From the NCBI GenBank assembly GCA_951813295.1, contig CATOTI010000002.1, positions 3,792,522-3,856,521 on the forward strand: 64,000 nucleotides of DNA, given 5' to 3'. Each line of letters starts with the position of its first letter. The stretch's first letter is position 1. This document shows, piece by piece, positions 31,188 to 39,250 of the stretch. Both the position numbers and the translations under genes were made by a program. The stretch comes from an uncultured Pseudomonadales bacterium (GTDB lineage: Bacteria; Pseudomonadota; Gammaproteobacteria; Pseudomonadales; Azotimanducaceae). Below the pieces are notes generated by a model, which ran no database searches, was not told the origin of the DNA, and worked only from the letters and a program-made list of their open reading frames with translations.

Positions 31188-31774
31188 GCCGGTCGCGCGA
31201 TCAGACGGTCGAGGTATTCGTTCAGATGATCGAACCCGTCGAGCCAACCCCGCGAGCGGCCAGCGTTGACCGCGTAGCCGACGTTGACGTCCGTCGCGCT
31301 GAAGCGGTTGTCGACAAGGTAGTCGACATCGCCCAAGAACTCGTCGAGGACCGTGGCGGCGCGGCGAAAGAGCTCGCGGTTTTGTTCGTGCACGTTGTCG
31401 AGGCGTTGTTCTTCCGGGAGCACGAACGTGTTGATGGCACTCGACCATGACCACGCGTCGAGTTCCGACAACGCGAAACTCGTCCATTGATCGTGCAATG
31501 CTCGGGCGCGCGTGCCGGACTTGCCGACGAGGCCTTTTTCGGGGACGAGGTCGGCGATGGCCGTCGTGATTGCCGTTGATTCGAATAGCGGCTCGCCGTC
31601 GATGATGGCGGCGGGGAGTTTTCCGAGTGGGTGCACTGCCCTGAGCTCGTCACTGCCGATGGCCTCAGGCCCGTGATCGATCGACTCGAAAGGCAAGCCT
31701 GCTTCCTGAAGGATCCAACGGCAACGCGCCGAGCGAGTCGGACCGAATTCGAAGAGTTGGATTCGTACGCTCAA
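31169..31774 (-). CDS. Glutathione S-transferase family protein
   Basis: A 201-residue GST. The thioredoxin-like N-terminus starts IQLFEFGPTRSARCRWILQ and includes the cis-Pro segment LGKLPAAIID and the GEPLFESTAI glutathione-binding turn; the C-terminal helical domain follows. The most natural start is TTG at 31774, which forms a 4-base TTGA overlap with the SelO stop and gives the usual N-terminus. An ATG at 31798, inside selO, is an alternative. It lies between selO and a PhyH gene, in a string of overlapping genes. The acceptor substrate is unknown. Confidence 0.88.
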   Translation of the reverse strand: MSVRIQLFEFGPTRSARCRWILQEAGLPFESIDHGPEAIGSDELRAVHPLGKLPAAIIDGEPLFESTAITTAIADLVPEKGLVGKSGTRARALHDQWTSFALSELDAWSWSSAINTFVLPEEQRLDNVHEQNRELFRRAATVLDEFLGDVDYLVDNRFSATDVNVGYAVNAGRSRGWLDGFDHLNEYLDRLIARPACPLPA

Positions 31775-33345
31775 GAACTGCAGCTCAACATCGAACATCC
31801 GGCGCGGTCGCGTGCCCAATCAGGACGTTTCGCGGCGTGGTGGTCGAATTCCGGTTGCTCGTCGTAGGGCTTGCGCAGGACATCGAGCAGTTCGTTGACC
31901 AGGCCGAAATCGCCTTCTTCGGCTTTGTCGATCGCGAGCTGAGCGAGGTAGTTGCGTAGGACGTACTTCGGATTGACGCGGTTCATCGCCGCGCGCCGCT
32001 CGTCCTGGTCGATACCTTCGAATGCCAATCGGGCGGCGTAGTCGCTGAGCCAACGTTCGGTGCGTTCACGAACGCGCGCTTGACCATCTTTGCTGTAGTA
32101 CGCGTCGGTTAGGATCGCGGGGTCAGGCGCGTTGATATCGAGCGCCGCGAGCCGGCGGAAGAAGATCGTCATGTCCGTTTCTTCCGCCGCGAGGATCGAG
32201 AGCAACTCGGCGATCAGCTCCCGATCACCGTCGTCGCCCGTCGTGAAGCCGAGTTTCGTCTGCATCATGGCGGCGTACTCGCGCTGGTAGAACGTCCCGA
32301 AGCTGGCGAGTGCTTGTTGAAGAGGGTCGACATCGTCGACAAGCGGATAGATCGCGTTAGCGAGCTGCAGGAGGTTCCACTGGGCGATCGGTGCTTGCTG
32401 GCCGAACCGATAGCGGCGGTTAGCCGCGTCGGTCGTATTGGGGGTCCATTCGGGATCGTAGTCTTCGAGCCACCCGTACGGGCCGTAGTCGATGGTGAGA
32501 CCGAGGATCGACATGTTGTCTGTGTTCATCACGCCGTGGACGAAACCGACGCGCATCCATTCGACGATCATCCGCGCGGTGCGTGCACAGACCTCGTTGA
32601 ACCATCTGACGGTTCTTTCCTTCGGGTCGTCGGAGACCTCGAGGTCGGGAAAGTCGTGTCGAATCGTGTAGTCGACGAGTCGTCTCAACAGGTCGATTTC
32701 GCGGCGTGCAGTCAGGATCTCGAAATGCCCAAACCGTGTGAACGACGGTGCGACGCGACAAACGACGGCGCCGGGTTCAGGCGCCGGATTGCCGTCATAG
32801 AGGATGTCCCGGACGACGCTTTCACCGGTCGTCGCGAGCGAGAGCGCGCGGGTCGTCGGAACGCTGAGGTGGGCCATCGCCTCACTGCAGAGAAACTCAC
32901 GCACAGACGAGCGCAATACGGCCAGGCCATCGGCCGTGCGCGAGTACGGCGTGGGTCCTGCGCCTTTCAGTTGAAGCGCCCACCGCTCGCCCGACGCGTT
33001 GACGATCTCGCCGAGGTTGATCGCGCGACCGTCGCCAAGCTGGCCCGCCCAGTTGCCGAACTGATGGCCGCCGTAGCAGGTCGCGTAAGGCGCCATACCG
33101 TCCAGTTTTCGGTTGCCCGAAAAGACTTCGACGAACTCATTTGATTCGCACGCCGCCGGTGAGAGGTCGAGCAGTTCCGCCACCTCGCTGGCATAAGCGA
33201 CCAGCTCCGGCCGAACGACCGGTTTGGGATCGACATGGGAATAGCAGGCATTCTGAATCTGCCGGCGAAAGTTCTCTTCTTCCGGGTCCCCGGGCAGGTC
33301 GGTGACGAAGCGGTTGTCGAACTGAAACTGGAGGGCGGGCGTCAC
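31771..33345 (-). CDS. selO: Protein SelO (protein AMPylase pseudokinase)
   Basis: A 524-residue member of the SelO/YdiU/UPF0061 family, which transfers AMP to proteins involved in redox homeostasis. Conserved blocks are GGHQFGNWAGQLGDGRA, KGAGPTPYSRTADGLAVLRSS, GVMNTDNMSILGLTIDYGPYG and the NPKYVLRNYLAQ segment. The C-terminus ends SCSS, corresponding to the redox Cys/Sec position of the family. Start is GTG in a GTGA overlap with the fbpB stop. Placement in an operon with an iron permease, GST and folE fits a role in oxidative stress. Confidence 0.95.
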   Translation of the reverse strand: MTPALQFQFDNRFVTDLPGDPEEENFRRQIQNACYSHVDPKPVVRPELVAYASEVAELLDLSPAACESNEFVEVFSGNRKLDGMAPYATCYGGHQFGNWAGQLGDGRAINLGEIVNASGERWALQLKGAGPTPYSRTADGLAVLRSSVREFLCSEAMAHLSVPTTRALSLATTGESVVRDILYDGNPAPEPGAVVCRVAPSFTRFGHFEILTARREIDLLRRLVDYTIRHDFPDLEVSDDPKERTVRWFNEVCARTARMIVEWMRVGFVHGVMNTDNMSILGLTIDYGPYGWLEDYDPEWTPNTTDAANRRYRFGQQAPIAQWNLLQLANAIYPLVDDVDPLQQALASFGTFYQREYAAMMQTKLGFTTGDDGDRELIAELLSILAAEETDMTIFFRRLAALDINAPDPAILTDAYYSKDGQARVRERTERWLSDYAARLAFEGIDQDERRAAMNRVNPKYVLRNYLAQLAIDKAEEGDFGLVNELLDVLRKPYDEQPEFDHHAAKRPDWARDRAGCSMLSCSS

Positions 33346-34946
33346 TCGGATGTCCGTTCTTTGACTGTGCGGCTGAGCACGATGCTCGGCAGGATACCGA
33401 TCAAGACGATGAGAAGCGCGGCAGTCGACGCTTCCGCGATCCGCTCATCCGAAGCGAGCCGGTATACCCGCGTGGCGAGCGTTTCGAAGTTAAAAGGTCG
33501 CAGGATGAGCGTTGCCGGTAGTTCCTTCGTGATGTCGATGAACACCAGCATGACGCCGCTTGCGACCGACCCCGAGATCATGGGCAGGTGGATCTCGCGC
33601 AGGATGCGACGCGGGTTTGCACCAAGCGATCGAGCCACGGCGTCGAGGTTGGAATGAATCTTGGCGAGACCGCCCGAGCATGCGTTGTAGGCCACCGTCA
33701 GGAATCGGCCGACGTAGGCGAAGACCAACGCGAAGACGCTACCGGTCAGGAGCAAGCTCGGGGCGATTTCGAGAACGTCTCGCATCCAGATGGCGATTTG
33801 TCGGTCGATGATTGTGAGCGGTACGAGGATGCCCACGCTGATGAGTGCGCCCGGTAGTGCGTAGCCGAGCGTCGCGACCTGGATGCCGAGTTGCGTGACG
33901 GGGTTTCGGGAGAGCCGTTCGGCGTACGACAGCACAAGCGCCAACGCGACCGCGACGAGAGCACCGAGGGTCGCGACGAGCGCGGTGTTACCGATGAACG
34001 ATAGAAACTCGCTGCCGAGCTGGGGATCGCCGACTCGAATGGCGTATACGACGAGGATCGTCGTCGGCACGATGAAACCGACAACGACGGGAATGAGACA
34101 CCAGAGCGTCGCGAGCCAGGGGCGCTGCGCGGATTCGAGCGCTTTTGCCCGGCCACCAGACGTTGGGTTGTGGCGTTCGCCGCGCCTTGCCCAGCGTTCC
34201 GCGAGAATGAGCATCGCGACGACGATGAAGAGCCAGCCGGCCAGCTGCACCGCGCCGCTCTTGTCGCCGAGGCCGTACCAGGTTCGAAAGATGCCGGTCG
34301 TGAACGTCGAAAGACCAAAGTAGTCGGCGACGCCGTAGTCGGCCGCCGTTTCCATCAGGACCAGAATGAGGCCGCCGGCAATCGCCGGCCGCGCGACCGG
34401 CAGGGCGACGGTCCAGAACGCTCGCGTCGACGTTGCGCCGAGCACGCGCGCCGCTTCGAACAGCGATCGCGCCGACGCCGCGAACGATGCGCGCGCCAGC
34501 AGATAGACGTACGGATAGAGCACGAAGCCCATCATGATCGCCGCGCCGCCGAGCGATCTGACCGGCGGCAAGGCGAAGCCCTCGCCGAGCCATGTTCGCA
34601 GCGCCACTTGTAGCGGTGCGGAATAGTCGAGGAGATCGGTGTAGACGTACGCGATGACGTACGCAGGCATCGCGAGTGGAAGAACGAGTGCCCAGGACAG
34701 TGCCGAACGCAGGGGAAAGCTCTGGGTGGCGACGATCCACGCGGTCGACACGCCGAGGAGGGCGGCGATCATGCCGGTGAGAATCATGAGGCCGGCCGTC
34801 GTGACGAGGTAGTCGGTCAGTACCGTTTCGGCGAGATGTGCCCAATTCGGTGATGCCGGTGCCAGGAGTTCCAGCAGAACGACGATGATCGGAAGCCCGA
34901 CGACGCCTGCGATGGCGATAGCGCTTAAGGACCAGGCGCGGTTCAT
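33342..34946 (-). CDS. fbpB: Ferric iron ABC transporter permease
   Basis: A 534-residue fused double permease (FbpB/SfuB type) with about 12 membrane helices and two copies of the EAA loop: EAARVLGATSTRAFWTVALP in the first half and AVARSLGANPRRILREIHLP in the second. It forms the membrane channel for ferric iron taken from the periplasmic protein FbpA. The ATPase and binding protein genes lie divergently to its right. Its ATG opens a leftward series of overlapping genes (fbpB, selO, GST, phyH). Iron as the substrate follows from the family and the FbpA-like neighbour. Confidence 0.92.
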   Translation of the reverse strand: MNRAWSLSAIAIAGVVGLPIIVVLLELLAPASPNWAHLAETVLTDYLVTTAGLMILTGMIAALLGVSTAWIVATQSFPLRSALSWALVLPLAMPAYVIAYVYTDLLDYSAPLQVALRTWLGEGFALPPVRSLGGAAIMMGFVLYPYVYLLARASFAASARSLFEAARVLGATSTRAFWTVALPVARPAIAGGLILVLMETAADYGVADYFGLSTFTTGIFRTWYGLGDKSGAVQLAGWLFIVVAMLILAERWARRGERHNPTSGGRAKALESAQRPWLATLWCLIPVVVGFIVPTTILVVYAIRVGDPQLGSEFLSFIGNTALVATLGALVAVALALVLSYAERLSRNPVTQLGIQVATLGYALPGALISVGILVPLTIIDRQIAIWMRDVLEIAPSLLLTGSVFALVFAYVGRFLTVAYNACSGGLAKIHSNLDAVARSLGANPRRILREIHLPMISGSVASGVMLVFIDITKELPATLILRPFNFETLATRVYRLASDERIAEASTAALLIVLIGILPSIVLSRTVKERTSE

Positions 34947-35009
34947 GATCTTTTCAGGCGGGTGCGATCGCGCATACTACCGCGCCCCCAGAACGCCCGA
35001 GGGCGCGCC

Positions 35010-36032
35010 TTGGCGATCGAGTTTCGAGCGGTAAGTCATTCCTATTCGGTAGAGCCCGTGCTCGAGGAGCTCAGCGTTTCCGCGCGCGCTGGCGAAATCA
35101 CCTGCCTGCTAGGCGCGTCCGGCAGCGGCAAGAGCACGTTGCTGCGGCTGGCGGCGGGCCTCGAGCGTTTGCAAGCCGGTTCGATCTGGCTCGACGGCGA
35201 ACTGCTCGCCGACCGCGACCATCATCCTGCGCCGGAATCGCGGCCGATCGGTCTCGTCTTCCAGGATCACGTTCTGTTTCCGCATAAGACAGTGCGGGCG
35301 AATGTGGCGTTCGGGGTGGAGCGCGAAAACGGCGACGCGGTGGATCGCGCCCTGGAGAACGTCGGTCTGACGGGGTTTGGCGGACGTTTCCCCGACACGC
35401 TATCGGGCGGACAGCAACAACGCGTAGCACTCGCACGCGCCCTTGCCCCGCAACCGGCCGTCGTACTCCTCGATGAGCCGTTCGCGAGCATCGACGCGAC
35501 TTTACGGCGGCAGTTACGCGAAGCAACTCGCGCCGCGCTCAAGGCCGCGAACAACGTGGCCATCATCGTGACGCACGATCCCGAGGAAGCGTTGGAGCTT
35601 GCCGATCGGATCGTCGTAATCGAAGAAGGTCGGATCGTCCAGGACGGTGAACCGGCGGACCTCTGGTCAAGTCCCGCGTCGGTCGGCGTCGCGATGCTCT
35701 TCGGGCAGGCGCAGCGTCTATCCGGGCAGGCCACGGCGAGCGGGATCGAGACTTCGTTCGGAGTGCTCGCACCGCGTGGAGATGTCATCGGTGATGTCGA
35801 TGTCGTCGTCCGTCCCGAAGCGATCGATCTCGAGCTCGACACGTCGTCCCCGATCGTGATTAGCGACGTGCGCTTCCTCGGCCGGCGCGCGCTGGTGGTC
35901 ATCGAAAACGGTGACGACCGCCTGCGCGCGAGTATCGACGGCATGCCCACAGCCCTCGCGGTGGGATCGAATGTCGGCGTATCGATCGATGCCGACGAGA
36001 CCTTTGTCTTCCCTGCCCGTCGAGGCACATAA
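35010..36032 (+). CDS. fbpC: Ferric iron ABC transporter ATPase
   Basis: A 340-residue ATPase. Walker A is GASGSGKST, the signature is LSGGQQQRVALARAL, Walker B VVLLDEPFAS and the switch His is in IVTHDPEEAL. The C-terminal TOBE-like beta domain extends past residue 240 as in FbpC. The TTG at 35010 is preceded by GAGGG and yields the normal family N-terminus; an in-frame GTG at 34962 would add 16 residues lacking homology. It is divergent from fbpB across a 63-base region and followed by fbpA. Confidence 0.9.
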   Translation: MAIEFRAVSHSYSVEPVLEELSVSARAGEITCLLGASGSGKSTLLRLAAGLERLQAGSIWLDGELLADRDHHPAPESRPIGLVFQDHVLFPHKTVRANVAFGVERENGDAVDRALENVGLTGFGGRFPDTLSGGQQQRVALARALAPQPAVVLLDEPFASIDATLRRQLREATRAALKAANNVAIIVTHDPEEALELADRIVVIEEGRIVQDGEPADLWSSPASVGVAMLFGQAQRLSGQATASGIETSFGVLAPRGDVIGDVDVVVRPEAIDLELDTSSPIVISDVRFLGRRALVVIENGDDRLRASIDGMPTALAVGSNVGVSIDADETFVFPARRGT

Positions 36033-36034
36033 GT

Positions 36035-36053
36035 GTTAATGGTTTTCATTTGC
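36035..36053. promoter_or_regulatory. Candidate Fur box upstream of fbpA
   Basis: The 19-mer at these positions reads GTTAATGGTTTTCATTTGC, matching the classical Fur consensus at about 13 of 19 bases when aligned by eye. It begins two bases after the fbpC stop and lies about 44 bases before the preferred fbpA ATG. Repression by iron-loaded Fur would fit an iron-binding protein gene. It shares the core CATTTGCA, in the same orientation relative to the gene, with the palindrome before bfd. Confidence 0.5.
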
Positions 36054-36096
36054 ATCAGCTAACATGCGCGTTCTCGAAACCGGTGGAGAAACCGAA

Positions 36097-37158
36097 ATGA
36101 ATGCTTGGTGCAAGCGTCGCGATTCGTCGGCGGGTGGTGGAAAGATGACGTTGTGGTCGAAAGCCGCCGTCGCTCTCGTGGTCGGTGTGGCCGGGACCTT
36201 CGTACATGCAGACGCGGTCAACGTCTTCTCGGCGCGTCACTACGACACGGATCTCGAGCTTTATGAACGCTTCGAGCGCGAGACCGGCATCGAGATCAAC
36301 CTCATCGAGGGCGGTAGCGATGAGCTCATCGAACGCATTCTGAACGAGGGTGAGTTTTCCTCGGCCGATATTCTCGTCACGGTCGATGCGGGCAGGCTCT
36401 GGCGTGCCGAGCAGAAAGGTATTTTTCAGTCGGTCGATACCGCGACGCTCACCAAACGAGTACCGGCGCATCTGCGCCATCCCGACGGCTTGTGGTTCGG
36501 TCTCTCGAAGCGCAGCCGTGTGATCGTCTACAACAAGGCGAAAGGGCTGCCGGAAGGGATCAGCCGCTACGAGGATCTCGCCGACCCCCGCCTGAAAGGC
36601 CAGGTTTGCATGCGTTCATCGGGCAACATCTACAACCTTTCTCTGCTCGCGTCGATCATCGAGCATAACGGTGCGACGGCGGCCGAATCCTGGGCGAAAG
36701 GGGTGGTCGACAACTTCGCCCGTCAGCCGCAGGGCAACGACCGTGCGCAGATCCGGGCCGTGGTGTCGGGCGAGTGCGGCGTGAGCGTTGCGAACACATA
36801 CTATCTCGGCCGTTATCTTGCGTCGGATGCGCCGGAAGATCGGGCTATCGTCGACGGCACCGGCGTACTTTTTCCGAACCAGGGCGACCGCGGCGCGCAC
36901 GTGAACATCTCCGGCGCGGGCGTGGTCAAGCACGCGCCGAATCGGGAAAACGCCGTACGTTTCCTCGAGTATGTAGCGAGTGATTTTGCCCAGCGCCTTT
37001 TTGCGGAAGGTAACAATGAGTACCCGGTCAACGGCAAAGTCACCGGGCCGATCGCCGCACTTGGCACGGATTTCATCGAAGACGAGGTGAACGCGAGTGT
37101 GCTGGGTGCGAACCAGGCCGACGCGGTTCGAATCTTCGACCGCGCGGACTGGCGCTAG
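36097..37158 (+). CDS. fbpA: Periplasmic ferric iron-binding protein
   Basis: A solute-binding protein of about 353 residues, FutA/FbpA type. The mature domain opens with VNVFSARHYDTDLELY, and the NTYYLGRY segment supplies the adjacent tyrosines that hold Fe(III). Start options are ATG 36064, ATG 36097 (GGTGGAG upstream, preferred) and ATG 36145; the signal sequence WSKAAVALVVGVAGTFVHA is included in all of them. It follows fbpC and a Fur-box-like sequence. The protein should deliver ferric iron to FbpB. Confidence 0.93.
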   Translation: MNAWCKRRDSSAGGGKMTLWSKAAVALVVGVAGTFVHADAVNVFSARHYDTDLELYERFERETGIEINLIEGGSDELIERILNEGEFSSADILVTVDAGRLWRAEQKGIFQSVDTATLTKRVPAHLRHPDGLWFGLSKRSRVIVYNKAKGLPEGISRYEDLADPRLKGQVCMRSSGNIYNLSLLASIIEHNGATAAESWAKGVVDNFARQPQGNDRAQIRAVVSGECGVSVANTYYLGRYLASDAPEDRAIVDGTGVLFPNQGDRGAHVNISGAGVVKHAPNRENAVRFLEYVASDFAQRLFAEGNNEYPVNGKVTGPIAALGTDFIEDEVNASVLGANQADAVRIFDRADWR

Positions 37159-37169
37159 AGGAATCGCAA

Positions 37170-37202
37170 CGGCCGGCCTCCGGGGGGAGGGGTGGCCGGC
37201 CG
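37170..37202. terminator. Hairpin between convergent fbpA and SDR genes
   Basis: CGGCCGGCC at 37170-37178 pairs with GGCCGGCCG at 37194-37202, a 9-bp GC-only stem with a G-rich loop. It lies between the two convergent stop codons, followed on the plus strand by AAAGCTTTT. It probably ends transcription from both sides, though the T-tract is short. Confidence 0.6.
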
Positions 37203-37209
37203 AAAGCTT

Positions 37210-38085
37210 TTAGTCGTTGGACGACTGGAAGTTGCCGCCGGGTTGCGCGGCGCTCATGTCGAGGATCTGCTCGACGTTGTCTTCGAATAGATCCACCGCG
37301 TCGAGGCCGAGTTCGACCGGCTCGTTCGAATACATCACGTTCGATGCGAAACGACCACCCATCGCCTGGATGACTCGACCGTTCGGGGCATCTTCACCCG
37401 CCATGTGGAGAACAGCGGGGCTGACGAGGCCGGGATGGTTGTTCGGATCGGGATTGTCGGGGTCGATCGAGCTACCAGGCACGCTCGCCGTCATCCGGGT
37501 CGAAGCACCCGGCGAGAGACAGTTGGTGTGCACGTTGTGCGAAGCCCCTTCGCGCGCCAGGTTGTTCATGAGTCCGAGCATGCCCATCTTGGCGGCGCCG
37601 TAGTTGGCCTGTCCGAAGCTGCCGAAGATCCCGGAAACGGAGCTCGTCAGGATCACTCGACCGTAGTTCTTGGCGTACATGATCGGCCAGGCGTTCCAGG
37701 TGACGTAGGCAGATCCGTTCAAGTGAACGTTGATCACGATGTCCCACTCGTCGAGCGTCATGTTCTTGAACGACTTGTCGCGCAAGATCCCGGCGTTGTT
37801 GACGACGATGTCGACTGTGCCGAACGCGTTGACTGCGTCTTCGACAATGCTCTTGGCACCGTCTCGGTCGGAAACACTCGCCTTGTTCGCGACAGCTTCG
37901 CCACCGAGGTCGCGAATCTCCTCCACGACGATGTCGGCAGCGTCGCCCTGGCCGGTACCGTCGACGCCCCCGCCCAGGTCGTTGACGACGATCTTGGCTC
38001 CGTTCTTGGCTAACAAAAGGGCATGTTGGCGACCGAGGCCGTTCCCCGCGCCCGTCACAATGGCTACGCGTCCATCAACGCTCAT
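37210..38085 (-). CDS. Short-chain dehydrogenase (MFE-2/HSD17B4-like)
   Basis: A 291-residue SDR. The NAD-binding TGAGNGLGRQHALLLAKNGA with the following VNDLGGGVDGTG is the pattern of the (3R)-hydroxyacyl-CoA dehydrogenase domain of peroxisomal-type multifunctional enzymes. NNAGILRD, the catalytic Ser in TSSVSGIFG and Tyr/Lys in YGAAK are present. It likely oxidises a 3-hydroxyacyl-CoA or a steroid-like alcohol. It converges with fbpA and is followed leftward-upstream by an epimerase gene with 64 bases between. Confidence 0.9.
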   Translation of the reverse strand: MSVDGRVAIVTGAGNGLGRQHALLLAKNGAKIVVNDLGGGVDGTGQGDAADIVVEEIRDLGGEAVANKASVSDRDGAKSIVEDAVNAFGTVDIVVNNAGILRDKSFKNMTLDEWDIVINVHLNGSAYVTWNAWPIMYAKNYGRVILTSSVSGIFGSFGQANYGAAKMGMLGLMNNLAREGASHNVHTNCLSPGASTRMTASVPGSSIDPDNPDPNNHPGLVSPAVLHMAGEDAPNGRVIQAMGGRFASNVMYSNEPVELGLDAVDLFEDNVEQILDMSAAQPGGNFQSSND

Positions 38086-38149
38086 GGCATTTCCTCAAGA
38101 GTGGCGTGAAAAACCAGCGATTCTACTGGATTCGCGGACTATCGTTCGA

Positions 38150-38896
38150 CTAACGATGGTCTTCCGCGACATCGCGGGGCTCAAAACCGTAACGTGTTTT
38201 TGCATCGGCGAGATCCCGATAGCCGTAGCGGTTGTTCGACGTGACGAACGCGACGTCGTAGCGCGGCAGGTTGTTGGCGCTGACCGCGCGGACGAGGAAA
38301 TCGACGATGTCGCGCTGTGAACACCAGACCGAGAACGCCCGCGGATTCGTGGGCTTATCTTCGGCGTTCACATAGACGAGCCGGACACTGACGATCGAGA
38401 GGTCGGTCGTATCGACCAGGTGCTGGGCGAGTGCCTCGCCCCAGACCTTTGTCGAGCCGTAGACGCCCGAGGGACGCGTCGGCGTCTGGGTCGTGATCAG
38501 CGGCCAGTCATCGAGCCCGTCGTATTGTCCGTTGACGAGGGAGCGATAGGGTTCGTCGGCTTCGTAGCCGGAAATGGTCGCCCCAGAGCTCGCAAAGACC
38601 ACGCGACGACATCCCGCCTCGCGTGCCGCTTCGAAGACGTGGCGTGTGCCGACGATATTGGTGGCGAGTAGCTCATCCCAGGTGTAGCGCTCGCCGGCCT
38701 TTGCGGCGAGGTGAACGACGGTATCGATGTCCTCGAAAGCACCACGGATCGAATCGAAATCGGAAAGATCGGCGCGGGTCGTCGGGATTCCGTCGACATC
38801 GCTCCGATTGAGTGCGCTCAGTTCGTGATCGCTCTCTAGCTCCGCGCGAAGCGCCGTACCGATGAGCCCGCTCATGCCCGTCACCAGGATCTTCAT
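38150..38896 (-). CDS. NAD-dependent epimerase/dehydratase family protein
   Basis: A 248-residue extended SDR. The Rossmann motif TGMSGLIG at the N-terminus, the LAAKAG segment, SSGATISGY (catalytic Ser region) and YGSTKVWGE (Tyr-x3-Lys) are present. ATG 38896 has AGAGG upstream. Similar short members are uronate dehydrogenases and sugar epimerases; the RSDVDG and DLSD segments fit an NAD user. The substrate cannot be told. The SDR gene lies downstream on the same strand. Confidence 0.87.
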   Translation of the reverse strand: MKILVTGMSGLIGTALRAELESDHELSALNRSDVDGIPTTRADLSDFDSIRGAFEDIDTVVHLAAKAGERYTWDELLATNIVGTRHVFEAAREAGCRRVVFASSGATISGYEADEPYRSLVNGQYDGLDDWPLITTQTPTRPSGVYGSTKVWGEALAQHLVDTTDLSIVSVRLVYVNAEDKPTNPRAFSVWCSQRDIVDFLVRAVSANNLPRYDVAFVTSNNRYGYRDLADAKTRYGFEPRDVAEDHR

Positions 38897-39001
38897 CAAA
38901 AAACCTCTTTGTCGCCGTGTTCAATCGCGCCGAAACGGCGCGCACTGAGCTTAAAGCGCTCAGGTACTTCGGCGTGAGGGGTATCGGGGGCGGTTCGGGC
39001 T

Positions 39002-39193
39002 CTAAGCTACTTCGTAGTAGCTGACGGCTTCCTTGCGACGATCGTCGATTAGGATCTGTACCAATTGGCGGCAGCCACCGCAGCACGTGCCGGCGCCGGT
39101 GAGGTCGGCGATGTCATCGACGTCCTGATAGCCAGAATCGATGGCTTCGTGAACGGTTCGCTCGTTGACCGCTTGGCAGATACAGATATACAT
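39002..39193 (-). CDS. bfd: Bacterioferritin-associated ferredoxin
   Basis: A 63-residue [2Fe-2S] protein that helps release iron from bacterioferritin. The BFD-like Cys pattern is complete: CIC near the N-terminus and CCGGC in the middle (TGAGTCCGGCRQ). It lies 57 bases downstream of the ProA-like gene with a palindromic candidate operator in between, so it likely has its own iron-responsive promoter. No bfr gene is visible in the window. Confidence 0.92.
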   Translation of the reverse strand: MYICICQAVNERTVHEAIDSGYQDVDDIADLTGAGTCCGGCRQLVQILIDDRRKEAVSYYEVA

Positions 39194-39224
39194 CGCGGCG
39201 GAGTGTAAATAGGAATGATTCGCG

Positions 39225-39238
39225 ATTGCAAATGCAAT
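39225..39238. promoter_or_regulatory. Candidate iron-regulator palindrome before bfd
   Basis: ATTGCAAATGCAAT is an inverted repeat (ATTGCA/TGCAAT arms around AA), centred about 38 bases before the bfd ATG. Read with bfd it contains CATTTGCA, also found in the Fur-like sequence before fbpA. Fur, or another Fur-family regulator, is the natural candidate. Confidence 0.5.
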
Positions 39239-39250
39239 TCGGTTAATCCG

